From: Tolypothrix campylonemoides VB511288 | GTDB taxonomy: Bacteria; Cyanobacteriota; Cyanobacteriia; Cyanobacteriales; Nostocaceae | Direction of reading: 5' to 3' | NCBI GenBank assembly: GCA_000828075.3 | Contig: JXCB02000039.1 | Location: forward strand, 533,471 to 597,470 | Length of the DNA stretch: 64,000 bases | In this document: in pieces, positions 1 to 9,400 of the stretch | Position numbering within the stretch: position 1 is the first letter of the stretch | How the letters are laid out: each line of letters begins with the position of its first letter | Position numbers and translations under genes: made by a program | Notes under the pieces: generated by a model | What the model was told of the DNA's origin: nothing | The model's database searches: none | What the model saw: only the letters and a program-made list of their open reading frames with translations

Positions 1-2
1 GT

Positions 3-308
3 CCTCCTTTGGGAAGACCTCCAGCTAATGTCTGTAAAGAAAAAAAGAAACAAGCTTTAGAATCTGAGAGGATTCGTAATTGTATTGAGGGAAAATTCGG
101 GCAGGGTAAAAGAAGATTTAGCCTGGGTAGAGTGATGGCTAAACTTTCTCATACTTCTCAAACTGCAATTGCTATAACTTTTTTAGTGATGAATCTTTCT
201 ACTCAACTATCACGCTTGTTTTATGCTTTTTTATGTCTATTTTTGAAAACTGAACCTTTTTTACAGCCTCTCATCATTGAAAATTATATTTTACCGATTG
301 ACAGATAA
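3..308 (+). mobile_element. IS5-type transposase, C-terminal fragment cut by window edge
   Basis: The reading frame is open from the left edge (codons in phase from base 3) and ends in a stop at 308. The segment containing IEGKFGQGKRRFSLGRV followed by a hydrophobic TAIAITFLVMNL stretch is the usual C-terminus of cyanobacterial IS5/IS1182-like DDE transposases, including the late catalytic Glu region. Only the last 100 or so residues are visible, so whether the element is intact cannot be judged. No terminal inverted repeat was identified in the 150 bases downstream. Confidence 0.75.
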
Positions 309-463
309 TAGCAAGTTATACCTGACCTTTGTTGAGTAACTAATCAATCCTTATCTTGCTTTTTTCTGACTTTTTCAGCAAGCCCTATTTAAATATAAAT
401 ACGTAACATTTAGTATAGTTTTTTATATGCTTAAACCTATAAAAAATTTCAATTCTCTTCAAA

Positions 464-489
464 TATATATGAATGCTTGTTCATATATA
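464..489. promoter_or_regulatory. ArsR/SmtB-type operator upstream of metallothionein
   Basis: A perfect inverted repeat has 10-bp arms (464-473 and 480-489) around a 6-base spacer, with the core TGAA-N6-TTCA. This is the spacing and core of operators bound by ArsR/SmtB-family zinc sensors such as SmtB, ZiaR and CzrA. It lies 34 bases upstream of the smtA start, where repressor binding could cover the promoter. The repressor gene itself is not in the window. Confidence 0.75.
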
Positions 490-523
490 ATATATGAATC
501 TTAGGACAAGTCAGGAGAAAATT

Positions 524-685
524 ATGACCAACGTAACTCAATTAAAATGCGCCTGTGAACCTTGCTTATGTGTTGTTTCCTTAGAGGATGCCATTCAAAA
601 GGACGGTAAATACTACTGCTCAGAAGCCTGTGCTGAAGGGCATCAAACAATGCAAGGCTGCGGTCACAGCGGCTGTGGCTGTTAA
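524..685 (+). CDS. smtA: Bacterial metallothionein (SmtA family)
   Basis: A 53-residue Cys/His-rich protein that binds Zn/Cd (and possibly Cu) through thiolate clusters in the cytoplasm. It has the SmtA layout: an N-terminal CACEPCLC group, a central YYCSEACAEGH segment and a C-terminal CGHSGCGC tail, giving nine Cys. I place the start at the ATG at 524, preceded by an AGGAGA ribosome-binding site, rather than at the in-frame ATG at 494, because SmtA proteins begin with a short MT(x)nLKCAC sequence. The SmtB-type operator just upstream suggests metal-induced derepression. A second reading frame over the same bases is not coding. Confidence 0.92.
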   Translation: MTNVTQLKCACEPCLCVVSLEDAIQKDGKYYCSEACAEGHQTMQGCGHSGCGC

Positions 686-795
686 AAAAGCACTCGGGAT
701 TGGGGACTGGGGACTAGGAATTTTCTTCCCCAGTACCTATAAAAAAGTACTCGGGATTGGGGACTGGGGACTAGGAATTTTCTTCCCCAGTACCC
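684..795. repeat. Two tandem copies of a 57-bp GGGGACT-rich repeat
   Basis: Bases 684-740 and 741-795 are near-identical tandem units (one C/T difference early in the unit), each holding GGGATTGGGGACTGGGGACT and a complementary CCCCAGTACC, so each can fold on itself. They fill the gap between the convergent smtA and hemL. Such heptamer-rich repeats are common in intergenic DNA of heterocystous cyanobacteria. Confidence 0.85.
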
Positions 796-833
796 AATCC
801 TCAATTCCCAGTAGCCAATTTCCAGTACCTAAT

Positions 834-2132
834 TTACAGAGTAGACATTACATCTTGTGCGGCTTTTAGCGTCCGCTCAATATCTTCTTCTGTGTGTGCT
901 ATGGAAGTAAACCCTGCCTCAAATTGAGATGGTGCTAAGTAAATGCCACGCTCCAACATACCGCGATGGAACCGCCCAAACTTAGCTGTATCGGATTTTT
1001 TGGCATCCTCGTAGTTATGGACAGGTCCATTTGCGAAGAATAGACCAAACATTCCGCTGATTTGACCGCCGCAAGCTGCGTGACCTGTTTCTTTAGCAAT
1101 TTGTAGCAAGCCATCGGCTAACTTTTGAGTTATGCTGTCCAAATACTCGTATGTACCTGGTTTTTGCAGCAATTCCAGCGTTTTAATTCCAGCAGTCATT
1201 GCCAAGGGGTTACCAGAAAGCGTTCCCGCTTGATACACTGAACCTGCGGGAGCAACCATTGACATGATATCGCGACGACCGCCGTAAGCTCCTACTGGCA
1301 AACCACCGCCGATAATCTTGCCTAAAGTTGTTAAATCAGGGGTGATGCCAAACTTCTCCTGTGCGCCGCCATAGGCAATGCGGAAGCCCGTCATCACTTC
1401 GTCAAACACCAATAATGCCCCATGCTCGTGAGTCAGCTCTCGTAGACCTTCTAAAAAGCCAGCATCGGGAGCAATAAACCCAGCATTGCCAACAATTGGC
1501 TCTAGAATGACACCAGCAATTTCGTCGCGGTTTTGTTCAAACAGTTCCTTGACAGCTTCCAAATCATTGAAAGGAGCAGTCAGGGTGTTGGTAGTAGCTG
1601 ATTTAGGAACGCCTGGAGAGTCGGGTAAACCGAGTGTGGCTACACCAGAACCTGCCTTTACTAGGAACATATCGGCGTGACCATGGTAGCAGCCCTCAAA
1701 CTTGATAAGTTTATCGCGTCCGGTGAAAGCTCGCATCAACCGCAGCACTGCCATACAAGCTTCAGTGCCGGAGTTAACAAATCTTACCATTTCGATGCTA
1801 GGAACGGCATCAATGACCATTTCTGCCAGTATATTTTCTAACACACTGGGCGCACCAAAGCTAGTTCCTTTTTCCAAGGCTTCATGGAGTGCTGCAATCA
1901 CCTCAGGATGAGCATGACCGCAAATGGCTGGTCCCCAAGTGCCAACATAGTCAATATATTGGTTGCCATCCACATCCCAAATGTACGCGCCTTTGACACG
2001 GTCAAAAACGATAGGTTGTCCACCCACAGATTTGAACGCTCGGACAGGGGAACTGACTCCTCCTGGCATGAGATTTTGGGCAGCAGCAAAGATTTCTTGT
2101 GATTTTGTAGTTTTAATCGTTGTATTTACCAA
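834..2132 (-). CDS. hemL: Glutamate-1-semialdehyde 2,1-aminomutase
   Basis: PLP-dependent enzyme that converts glutamate-1-semialdehyde to 5-aminolevulinate, the committed C5-pathway precursor of chlorophyll, haem and phycobilins. The 432-residue length is normal for HemL. Visible signatures are the N-terminal [17 protein letters not shown], the cofactor region [18 protein letters not shown], the FDEVMTGFR Asp segment and the PLP-lysine motif [17 protein letters not shown]. The stop lies next to the tandem repeat cluster. Ordinary housekeeping gene, apparently monocistronic. Confidence 0.97.
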   Translation of the reverse strand: MVNTTIKTTKSQEIFAAAQNLMPGGVSSPVRAFKSVGGQPIVFDRVKGAYIWDVDGNQYIDYVGTWGPAICGHAHPEVIAALHEALEKGTSFGAPSVLENILAEMVIDAVPSIEMVRFVNSGTEACMAVLRLMRAFTGRDKLIKFEGCYHGHADMFLVKAGSGVATLGLPDSPGVPKSATTNTLTAPFNDLEAVKELFEQNRDEIAGVILEPIVGNAGFIAPDAGFLEGLRELTHEHGALLVFDEVMTGFRIAYGGAQEKFGITPDLTTLGKIIGGGLPVGAYGGRRDIMSMVAPAGSVYQAGTLSGNPLAMTAGIKTLELLQKPGTYEYLDSITQKLADGLLQIAKETGHAACGGQISGMFGLFFANGPVHNYEDAKKSDTAKFGRFHRGMLERGIYLAPSQFEAGFTSIAHTEEDIERTLKAAQDVMSTL

Positions 2133-2259
2133 GGTTATCTCCTACAGTGAGAATAAAAAGCTCTATCCTAGGATAGGGGTAAACACTGCTTATAAGTTAT
2201 ATCGTAGTAAAATACTAGAGCTTATATCTAGTAAAGTCGCTGAACCAGGAAATAACAAT

Positions 2260-2445
2260 ATGTTGTACAAGTCCAATCAAGACTTGCCAATCGAGATTCG
2301 CACTCGTTTATCAGAAGCATACCAGGATTGGTACCGAGCTGCTTTTAACTCGGCAATGCACTGGTACGGTGAAGCAGCAAAAGCTCACAAAGTGGCGTTG
2401 AGTGCTGTTAAGATGCAATCGGCAATGCATAAAAGTGTAGTTTAA
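2260..2445 (+). CDS. Small ChaB-domain protein
   Basis: A 61-residue protein starting MLYKSNQDLP. The YKSNQDLP...R..L.EAYQDWYRAAFNSA pattern matches ChaB-domain proteins (usually YKSNQDLPxxVR...PxHAQDIYxxAFNSA), whose molecular role is poorly defined. Homologues are often linked to cation transport regulation or stress. The open frame extends upstream through the hemL antisense strand, but the start at 2260 with AGGA ahead of it gives a normal family length. The C-terminal 20 residues (KAHKVALSAVKMQSAMHKS) are a basic helical tail. Confidence 0.75.
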   Translation: MLYKSNQDLPIEIRTRLSEAYQDWYRAAFNSAMHWYGEAAKAHKVALSAVKMQSAMHKSVV

Positions 2446-2501
2446 AGTTGGCAAAGAAAGTGGGTAAAAAACATATCAGATGCCCTATTTAGAATGGTAT
2501 C

Positions 2502-3194
2502 GTGAACCAAGGAGCTATTTGTAACAGCAACATTGCATCTGGTATGTTTTCTTCGGATTTACACTCACTACACCACGCCATTCCTGTGGAAAAAATTCGT
2601 TACGATGAAAAGGGTCTAGTGCCAGCGATTGTCCAAGATCATCTGGATGGCACTGTTTTAATGATGGCGTGGATGAATCAACAGTCGCTAGAAAAAACTT
2701 TGGAAACTGGAGAAAGTTGGTTTTGGAGTCGTTCCCGTCAGGAGTTGTGGCATAAGGGAGCGACTTCTGGGCATATTCAGAAAGTAAAAAGCATCCGTTA
2801 TGACTGTGATAGTGATGCGCTACTCGTTGGGGTAGAACAGGTAGGAGATATTGCCTGTCACACTGGTGAGCGCAGCTGCTTTCATCAAGTTGATGAAAAA
2901 ATTGTCCCACCACCAGGGGATACATTGTCGCAATTGTTTGCTGTGATATGCGATCGCCGCGATAACCCAAGTGAAAGTTCTTACACTTGTAAATTATTTG
3001 CAGGCGGTGATAACAAGATTTTGAAAAAGATTGGCGAGGAATCTGCTGAAGTGGTGATGGCTTGTAAGGATGATGATGCAGATGCGATCGCTTCTGAAGT
3101 TGCTGATTTGTTCTACCACACTTTGGTCGCTTTAGCTCATCACAAAGTTGATATAAAAGACGTTTACCGCAAGTTACAGGAACGGAAAAAATAA
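2502..3194 (+). CDS. hisIE: Phosphoribosyl-AMP cyclohydrolase / phosphoribosyl-ATP pyrophosphohydrolase
   Basis: Bifunctional histidine-biosynthesis enzyme for steps 2 and 3. The N-terminal HisI domain shows [28 protein letters not shown] and the metal-binding CHTGERSCF. The C-terminal HisE domain shows [22 protein letters not shown] and [13 protein letters not shown]. The fusion is normal in cyanobacteria. The start is uncertain: GTG at 2502 opens the longest frame, but the ATG at 2544 gives the usual N-terminus just before [20 protein letters not shown]. It is convergent with the GH31 gene, with about 10 bases between the stops. Confidence 0.95.
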   Translation: MNQGAICNSNIASGMFSSDLHSLHHAIPVEKIRYDEKGLVPAIVQDHLDGTVLMMAWMNQQSLEKTLETGESWFWSRSRQELWHKGATSGHIQKVKSIRYDCDSDALLVGVEQVGDIACHTGERSCFHQVDEKIVPPPGDTLSQLFAVICDRRDNPSESSYTCKLFAGGDNKILKKIGEESAEVVMACKDDDADAIASEVADLFYHTLVALAHHKVDIKDVYRKLQERKK

Positions 3195-3204
3195 TTCAGA
3201 ATTC

Positions 3205-5676
3205 CTATTGTGAGGATATGACGACCAGTTGCCAACTTGCTGACTGGGGAACCTCCTCCAAACTGACTTCCAACACTTGCTCTACCCAACTCAGGTCACT
3301 CACCTTAACACCAATCGCCTCAACCCGACTCCCAGGCACTAAACCAATCCAGCGGATGCGGAAGTTGCGCTCATTTGGCATTCCGTGATAACTCCCCCGC
3401 ACTGCCTCACAGGTGAGAAGATGACGGTGAGTCGAAAAGCGCTGGGTAAACAGACGGCGGCTACCTTCATCAGTACGATAGGTTGCGCTTTCACCGTCAT
3501 CCTCATAAAAATCTAGTTCACCGTCTCCCCCCGCATACACTTCCAGGATGAGGTTTGCAGGCGGTGCAGTGCCGACGCGGAGTGAGACTTCACCAAGAGG
3601 TAAAATCGTTCCACCACGGACAAAGACTGGCACTCGATTGAGGGGAACCCAAAGGTGCAAGTGTTGATTTCCTGGGTACGATTGATTTGTTTCCCGTTGC
3701 CACCAAACTCCTGAGGGCAGGTAGACTTGCCGATAACCGCCAGCTTCAACGACTGGGGCAACCAATAGGCGATCGCCTAAAAAATACTGAGTTGGTACCT
3801 GGTAAGCTTGTGCATCTTCAGGATACACCAGATACATTGGGCGACACAGTGGCAAACCAGTGTCGTATGTAATTCTGCTCAAATGATACAGATACGGAAC
3901 CAATTGTATACGGATATGAAAGGCTTGACGGATGGCTTGCAGTACCCGAGATCCATAAGCCCAAGGCTCTCGCTGACCGTGGTCTGAATGTAGCCGTACA
4001 ATGGGACTAAAGCAGCCAAATTGCACCCACCGAACAAAAAGTTCCGGATCAATTGTCGGCACACCTAGCACGTGGTTGAAAAAGCCTCCTAAATCATTAG
4101 ACCAATAAGCCACCCCGACATTACCCGCGCGTGCTGTAAAATCGACCAACAACTGGAGGATTTCCCAGTGTGAGTATGTGTCACCAGAAAACTGCAATGG
4201 GTAGCGGTGCGAACCAATCCCACCCGCACGCGAGAGAATCAGGGCACGGCGATTTGTTTTGGCTTCTAGATGAGTGAAATAGACATGGTTAGTCCACAAC
4301 TGAGAATTGACACCCGCATGAGTGGCATTACTGCCGTCAATCCACCAAAAGTCGATGCCTTCCTCCTCACGGGGGCTGTGTAGTACCTGCATAAACAGGC
4401 GTGCCTCCTCTTGATCTGCCAGATTAAACAGCAGCCAGCCATCTTCTGGATCAGTGGTATTGAGTTTGTTCGCGCCAATATTATCTGGATGCCAAGTATC
4501 AAATATCCACTCAACCTTTGGGTTTTTGACCGCGAAAACCTTACCTGCTCTGACGTCGCTTGGATCTAGTCCCCTTGCTGCACAAAGAGCCTGGAATTGG
4601 CTGTCACCGGGAGGGACTCCTTCAAGATGCACGTTAGCGCCAAAATGCAGCCCAATGCTGTGCCCCCAGTCCAAAAACGCCTGAGGATCGGGAAATAAAT
4701 CGCGATCCCAGTCCCAACCGCACCAACCGGAACCGTGCCAATCCACATCGAGCATCAAAACGTCCAGAGGCAAAGCGAGTTCGTCAAACTGCTTGACAAG
4801 TTTATGATAATGTGCATCGCTTATCTGAGCGAACTGGGAGAACCAAATACCAAAAGCCCAACGTGGCAGCATTGGTATACGTCCGCATAGCTGCACAAAG
4901 TCGAACAAAGCAGCGGCGTAGTCTAGACCGTAGGCAAAGAAGTACCAGTCTTGGCAATTCGAGTCACGTTCGCTAAGCCACCCATCTTGTATCACGGCGC
5001 TGGCAGAATCGTTGAGTAGGCTGTAACCACTTTGGCTGATGATTCCAGGGGGAAAGTGACGCCATTGTTTGAGAAACTCTTGCAACTCGGGAGGCAATTC
5101 CTGAAAACGGTAGCGTTCCAAATACCAGATGGGTGGTTCTTCAAAGTCAGTGGTTTCACCGCGATCGCGCAGAGTTTTGTGGATTGATATCAGCGATTTG
5201 TAAGGGAATTCTTGAGTATAGGGATAGCTTTTTTCAACAGAGGCTGGATGAACTCCTGTGGGGTAAAAGTTTCGGTGAGTAACGTCGAGGCTGGTGAAGG
5301 TACCGCCCAAGTTCTGAGTATCGACAACAGAGGGTGTCCACGTTCCCGAATGCTTAAGGGTTTGCCAGTGGATTTGCAAGTTAGCGTCGTTGAACGGGTT
5401 AGCATCAGGTCGATAAACAATGTGGATGTACTCAGTATGTAAGCTCAGCGCTCCATCGTTTGTAACGCTGATAGCTTTGAAAGGCACAGGTTCAGGGCGC
5501 TTAAGAACAGCAACGGTGGAACGATCCTCAAACTGACCAGCGGCTGACCATTCCAGCCGCACCAAACCATCACCCAAGGCGCTGAAACGGGCATTTCCGC
5601 AGACGATACTGCCGTTGAGTTCGTTATATTCCACCACTTGAAAATTTAAATTTATCTGTATATCAATCTTTAACAA
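3205..5676 (-). CDS. Glycoside hydrolase family 31 (alpha-glucosidase type)
   Basis: An 823-residue GH31 protein with an N-terminal beta-sandwich, a catalytic barrel and C-terminal beta domains of the DUF5110 type. Visible signatures: PRWAFGIWFSQFAQ, the LDVLMLDVDWHGSGW beta-strand, the nucleophile region DFWWIDGSNA, and the acid/base region FSGDTYSHWEI followed by GVAYWSNDLGGFF. GH31 enzymes act on alpha-glycosidic bonds; alpha-glucosidase or alpha-xylosidase activity fits, but the substrate cannot be fixed from sequence. No signal peptide is evident, so a cytoplasmic role in glycogen or oligosaccharide turnover is likely. The first in-frame start was taken. Confidence 0.88.
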   Translation of the reverse strand: MLKIDIQINLNFQVVEYNELNGSIVCGNARFSALGDGLVRLEWSAAGQFEDRSTVAVLKRPEPVPFKAISVTNDGALSLHTEYIHIVYRPDANPFNDANLQIHWQTLKHSGTWTPSVVDTQNLGGTFTSLDVTHRNFYPTGVHPASVEKSYPYTQEFPYKSLISIHKTLRDRGETTDFEEPPIWYLERYRFQELPPELQEFLKQWRHFPPGIISQSGYSLLNDSASAVIQDGWLSERDSNCQDWYFFAYGLDYAAALFDFVQLCGRIPMLPRWAFGIWFSQFAQISDAHYHKLVKQFDELALPLDVLMLDVDWHGSGWCGWDWDRDLFPDPQAFLDWGHSIGLHFGANVHLEGVPPGDSQFQALCAARGLDPSDVRAGKVFAVKNPKVEWIFDTWHPDNIGANKLNTTDPEDGWLLFNLADQEEARLFMQVLHSPREEEGIDFWWIDGSNATHAGVNSQLWTNHVYFTHLEAKTNRRALILSRAGGIGSHRYPLQFSGDTYSHWEILQLLVDFTARAGNVGVAYWSNDLGGFFNHVLGVPTIDPELFVRWVQFGCFSPIVRLHSDHGQREPWAYGSRVLQAIRQAFHIRIQLVPYLYHLSRITYDTGLPLCRPMYLVYPEDAQAYQVPTQYFLGDRLLVAPVVEAGGYRQVYLPSGVWWQRETNQSYPGNQHLHLWVPLNRVPVFVRGGTILPLGEVSLRVGTAPPANLILEVYAGGDGELDFYEDDGESATYRTDEGSRRLFTQRFSTHRHLLTCEAVRGSYHGMPNERNFRIRWIGLVPGSRVEAIGVKVSDLSWVEQVLEVSLEEVPQSASWQLVVISSQ

Positions 5677-6255
5677 TCATAACTTGTTGATTTAAAGGCG
5701 ATCGCGATACTGTTACGCTCCTGTTAAGCCTGTTAACTCGTGTGTCGAATTATATACGACTTGCACTCAGAGCGCCGTTAAGATCTGTTTTTTCTGTCTT
5801 AGACCAAAAATTTATATTTTTTGTAATTCTTATTATTGATTGAGATTTTCCTCACTGATTCCACAGAGTTTCCACAGGCACTTTCTTATTTTCCACAGCT
5901 GCTTGACGCTGTTACAAGCTCTTGCCCTATTACTGGGGATTTCTTTGTGTTACGCGCAGGAGTCTTGAGGAACTGAGTTTTTGTTAAGAAATATTACAAA
6001 AATCATCTGAAAGCCTGATGATTTCGTAGAAAATTATTTTTTTTCAAGTCCTTCTTAATATTTCGCAGCATTGACAACCCCACCCCCTTTTGACGCAAAA
6101 TGATGCGGCTTGCTTTTTTAGTCCGTTGAACTGCTGTGTAGAATTACTTAAGCTGTTGCCGCAGATTGTCGGACAGGCGCTTGGGCTATGTGTTCCCACT
6201 ATGGCTTATTAGAGGCAAGTTTCCCGATTGGAAAACTTCAAAGGAGACGAATTTT
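5677..6255. other. Gene-free AT-rich region with three DnaA-box-like sites
   Basis: No convincing gene lies between the GH31 and DUF2811 genes. Within 40 bases there are three copies of a TTCCACA core: 5858-5866 (GATTCCACA), 5868-5876 (GTTTCCACA) and 5889-5897 (TTTTCCACA). The last equals the DnaA box reported for cyanobacteria. The surrounding DNA is AT-rich and includes a GGCGATCGC palindrome near 5697. No dnaA or dnaN is nearby, so an origin role is not established. Confidence 0.4.
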
Positions 6256-6453
6256 ATGAATGCAACAGTTAGCATATTTACAGAAATTCCCGAAACACTT
6301 CATGAATCCCTCAAAAGCTACTTGGAAACACATCCAGACTGGGATCAAAAACGTGTACTGACGGCAGCGCTGTCATTGTTTTTACTTCAAAATGGAGATA
6401 GCGATCGCCGTGCAGCGCGGGTTTATCTAGAAACTTTGTTTCATCAGTGCTAA
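6256..6453 (+). CDS. DUF2811 small cyanobacterial protein
   Basis: A 65-residue protein of a family found in cyanobacteria with no assigned function. Residues FTEIPETLHESLKSYLETHPDWDQ and ALSLFLLQNG followed by RRAARVYLETLF are the family core. It looks all-helical, like a small DNA-binding or adaptor fold, but I cannot assign a role. The ATG at 6256 has a strong AAAGGAG ribosome-binding site seven to twelve bases upstream and is preferred over the longer frame from 6166. Confidence 0.85.
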   Translation: MNATVSIFTEIPETLHESLKSYLETHPDWDQKRVLTAALSLFLLQNGDSDRRAARVYLETLFHQC

Positions 6454-7159
6454 ATAGAAATGCGTTGCCCAAATCAGGGGTTTAAGCAAAACTTGGAATT
6501 CATGAACCGTCAGTTGCTTCGTAAGATCTACTGGAATGGTCACAAAGCGGGCAATCGCGCCTTCGTTCCATAACCACCAACCCCAGCCGCAAAGACTGTG
6601 TTAGCGGTACAAGCTCAACGCTTTGTATTGATGTATCAGGGTTATTTTTTTCGGCGCTTTTAAGTCAGGAAGTTGAAGCACAAGTATAGAGGAGCGCCAT
6701 TTAGGTGATAAGCATCTTAAACGGCTAAGCAGTCCGTTTATTTCCCATCGTTAATGCAGGGTATCAACAATTAAAAATCTTGAGTGGCAGAAGTCGCCAC
6801 TCAAGATTATCGCTTGCAGCATCACGAATTTTTTTGAAGTTATCAAGCTTAAGGGTAACAGAAATAGTCCTATGTGTTTGCCAATACTTAATTTGCTTGG
6901 CTCTCAACCATTAGAAATACTACTAAAGGATGAAATATAAAGTATGAACTGTTTCATCCTTCATCCTTTATGCTTCCTCCTTTAGACTTGATTATAGTTA
7001 TGCTCCAGTTCTTGAACTCAACAAATCTACACCTCAAAGCAAGCCTCGCTTTTGATTGTGCCGTCATTGGAACCAAGGCTTTGTATTAAAGTTAATTTTT
7101 TAACCTAGCTTCCAAGTAAAATCACTATCATTCACATATTTAGGCGGCAATATTCCTTA
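6454..7159. other. Gene-free stretch with hairpins
   Basis: No coding frame of interest was found. The stretch holds the strong 13-bp hairpin listed separately (6776-6808) and a second inverted repeat with 10-bp arms at 6926-6935 and 6952-6961 (AAGGATGAAA). Both lie downstream of the response regulator gene on the minus strand. Confidence 0.5.
6776..6808 (-). terminator. Rho-independent terminator for the response regulator
   Basis: A perfect 13-bp stem (AATCTTGAGTGGC and its complement) with a 7-base loop. Read on the minus strand it is followed directly by a TTT tract that continues the T-rich end of the stem, as in intrinsic terminators. On the plus strand no T-run follows. It lies 350 bases beyond the response regulator stop, so a long 3' UTR or a small RNA would be implied. 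Confidence 0.55.
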
Positions 7160-7897
7160 CTATTGGGATTTTTCAGACTGCTGGACTTGAGAAGGGCATT
7201 CAAATTTATACCCAACCCCACGCACCGTTTGAATTAATGCTGGTTGGGTGGCGTCAGCCTCAATCTTCTTACGAATTTGACCGATATGTACATCTACAAC
7301 CCTTTGGTCCCCGACGTACTCGTAGTCCCACACCTCCTGAATCAATTCAGCGCGTCGCCAAACTCGACCTGGATGGCTAGCTAAAAAATGCAACAAGTCA
7401 AATTCCAAAGCAGTTAACAGCACGGGTAGATTGTTAAGTGTGACCTCCCGTCGTACTGGGTCAATCATCAACTTTTCAAATACCAGGCGCTTCTGTTCTG
7501 CCGTAGTGACAACACGCTGACGCCTTAATATTGCTGCTACTCTGACTTCGAGTTCTCCCAAACCAAATGGCTTGGTGAGATAGTCATCAGCACCTTTAGA
7601 AAAGCCGCGAATCTTGTCCGCTTCATCTGCACGGCTAGTTAGCATCAGTACAAAAACTCCGTTACGGCTTTGCATCTCTTGGCAGAGGTTAAACCCAATG
7701 ACGTCTGGTAAATTTACATCTAAAATCACCAAATCTGGGTTAAATTGCTCAAACATCGCTAGAGCAGTCTTACCATCTTCTGCAGCCTCTACCTGATAGT
7801 TTTGCTTGATTAAAAAGCGTTGGATTAAATTCCGAACCGCAGGGTCGTCATCAACTACAAGAATCTTGGCAGGAGCCATGACCATCACTTTGCACAA
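7160..7897 (-). CDS. OmpR/PhoB-type response regulator
   Basis: A two-domain transcription factor. The receiver domain begins KILVVDDDPAVRNLI, carries the phospho-acceptor Asp in LVILDVNLPD, the switch Thr in LMLTSRAD and the Lys in DDYLTKPFG. The C-terminal winged helix of the OmpR type shows LTALEFDLLHFLASHPGRVWRRAELI, VVDVHIGQIRKKIE and TVRGVGYKFE. No histidine kinase is adjacent. The sequence does not match my recollection of RpaA, RpaB or NblR, so I give no symbol. The start may be the ATG six codons further in (MAPAKILVV at 7879). Confidence 0.92.
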   Translation of the reverse strand: MCKVMVMAPAKILVVDDDPAVRNLIQRFLIKQNYQVEAAEDGKTALAMFEQFNPDLVILDVNLPDVIGFNLCQEMQSRNGVFVLMLTSRADEADKIRGFSKGADDYLTKPFGLGELEVRVAAILRRQRVVTTAEQKRLVFEKLMIDPVRREVTLNNLPVLLTALEFDLLHFLASHPGRVWRRAELIQEVWDYEYVGDQRVVDVHIGQIRKKIEADATQPALIQTVRGVGYKFECPSQVQQSEKSQ

Positions 7898-8564
7898 AAA
7901 TTTATAGGATTAACAAGCGAATTCCGTCTTAAAAGCGGTTTTCGCTTTGGGGGACAATATGTATCTACAAGGCTAAGGCATGATTTCCCTGATTATTCAA
8001 ATACTAGTGTAATCAGGATTTTTAACAATGAGGGCGTAAATATTTTGGTAATGCTACCCCTTTTGTTGTGTGTCTGGCTTTTTCTTGTTAACTTTATGTC
8101 CAAAAAGCAGATGCTGTAACCTTAGCCACGGCAACTGAGTAAACTAGGATACATAGTTTGTCTCAGTTGCACAATAATTTAAAACGCTTCAATTTTAAAT
8201 CTATATGCGGCTTTATGACACAAGACATATGAGGCTAATTATTCTCGACTCGGTAAAGGTACACTAAATTGTCAAATCTGAAACATAAGAAATTTTTGTT
8301 CATAAAAATGCCTTCTAGGTATTTTTAGCTTAAATTCTAGAGTAAAGCTCGCTTTAGTGAACGACATGAGGGTATACACGGAGTTCTGGCTATATGTTAA
8401 AGTGACTATAGTTAAAATTACCAAATTAATGCAGCTTACCTATGCTACTATCCGGGTAAGACATACGAATTGACCAAAACATTGGTTTCGACCAACATAA
8501 AAGTATAGTCGTTTTTTGTTTAGCAAGATATTGCCGCCGACTGAGGCTAAAGTGATAAACTCCC
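7898..8564. other. Gene-free divergent promoter region
   Basis: This 670-base AT-rich stretch separates the divergently transcribed response regulator and CPP1-like genes and should hold both promoters. I see no frame, repeat or RNA gene that I can support in it. Confidence 0.4.
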
Positions 8565-9191
8565 ATGAGCGAGCACAATCCCTACGAAAAACTTGGGGTA
8601 TCAGAAGATGCTAGTTTCGATGAAATTCAGGATGTTCGCAATCGCCTATTGGAGCAATACAGTGGCGATGCTAAACGTCTAGAAGTTATAGAAGCTGCTT
8701 ATGACGCCATTTTAATGGAGCGCTTAAGGATGCGCCAAGAAGGCAAAATCAAAGTGCCAGAACGCATCCGGTTTCCAGAGCGCCTCGTACAACCGCCATC
8801 AAAAGAAACTCTCTCCCCTCGCAAGCAGTCACCTGCGTGGCTGCAACGAATTCTAGATAAGCCAACTCCAGCAGATGTGTTGTTGCCTGGAGCTTGGTAT
8901 ATTGGATTGAGTGCCATTAGCGTGTTTTACCCAGTTGGAAACAACCAGATTTTGCAATTGGCATTAGTGCTTGGGGTGGGTGTAAGTATTTACGTTCTTA
9001 ATCGTAAGGAAGGAAAGTTTGGTAGAGCCGTTTTATTAACACTTATTGGTCTGATTACGGGCTTAATTGCAGGAGGACTAGTCGCCAGCTGGCTGCTACC
9101 CCAAATACAATTTTTGAGTTGGACAGAAGATCAATTTTCTACGGTGGTAACTTTCGTATTGTTATGGCTTATCACTAGCTTTTTAAGGTAA
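8565..9191 (+). CDS. CPP1-like J-domain-like membrane protein (DUF3353)
   Basis: A 208-residue protein. Residues 1-60 (NPYEKLGVSEDASFDEIQDVRNRLLEQY) form a J-like domain without a canonical HPD motif. After a basic linker (about 65-100) come three or four membrane segments, among them ILQLALVLGVGVSIYVLNR and FGRAVLLTLIGLITGLIAGGLVASWLL. This is the layout of the cyanobacterial and plastid CPP1 family, where the plant member chaperones protochlorophyllide oxidoreductase in thylakoids. The bacterial role is presumably similar but not proven. Confidence 0.88.
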   Translation: MSEHNPYEKLGVSEDASFDEIQDVRNRLLEQYSGDAKRLEVIEAAYDAILMERLRMRQEGKIKVPERIRFPERLVQPPSKETLSPRKQSPAWLQRILDKPTPADVLLPGAWYIGLSAISVFYPVGNNQILQLALVLGVGVSIYVLNRKEGKFGRAVLLTLIGLITGLIAGGLVASWLLPQIQFLSWTEDQFSTVVTFVLLWLITSFLR

Positions 9192-9193
9192 TT

Positions 9194-9221
9194 GGGGATT
9201 GGGGATTGGGGATTGGGGATT
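9194..9221. repeat. Four tandem GGGGATT heptamers
   Basis: Four perfect head-to-tail copies of GGGGATT lie immediately after the CPP1-like stop codon. This is the short tandemly repeated repetitive sequence type typical of heterocystous cyanobacteria. Confidence 0.9.
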
Positions 9222-9400
9222 AGAAACTGGGGATCCTTGTATTGGGAGGATTATCGACGGGGATTGAAACCCCGCCCAAATCCTGTAAGAACATTTTCCC
9301 AGTACCCAGTACCTAAAAACATGGTGTAGGCAGTTCATGACAGCTACTTAATGGGCAGTAAGGAATAGGTTCATCCGATTCCTTATTCCCTATTGACAGT

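Noticed and set aside
588-869. 93-codon plus-strand frame overlapping smtA
   Set aside because: It lies out of frame over smtA and the tandem repeats; its repeated GLGIGDWGLGI sequence comes from the DNA repeats.
1963-2259. Upstream extension of the ChaB-like frame
   Set aside because: Antisense to hemL, with no homology; only the part from 2260 matches the family.
9250-9285. CRISPR-like GGGGATTGAAACCCC hairpin
   Set aside because: Single copy; a short hairpin only, no array.
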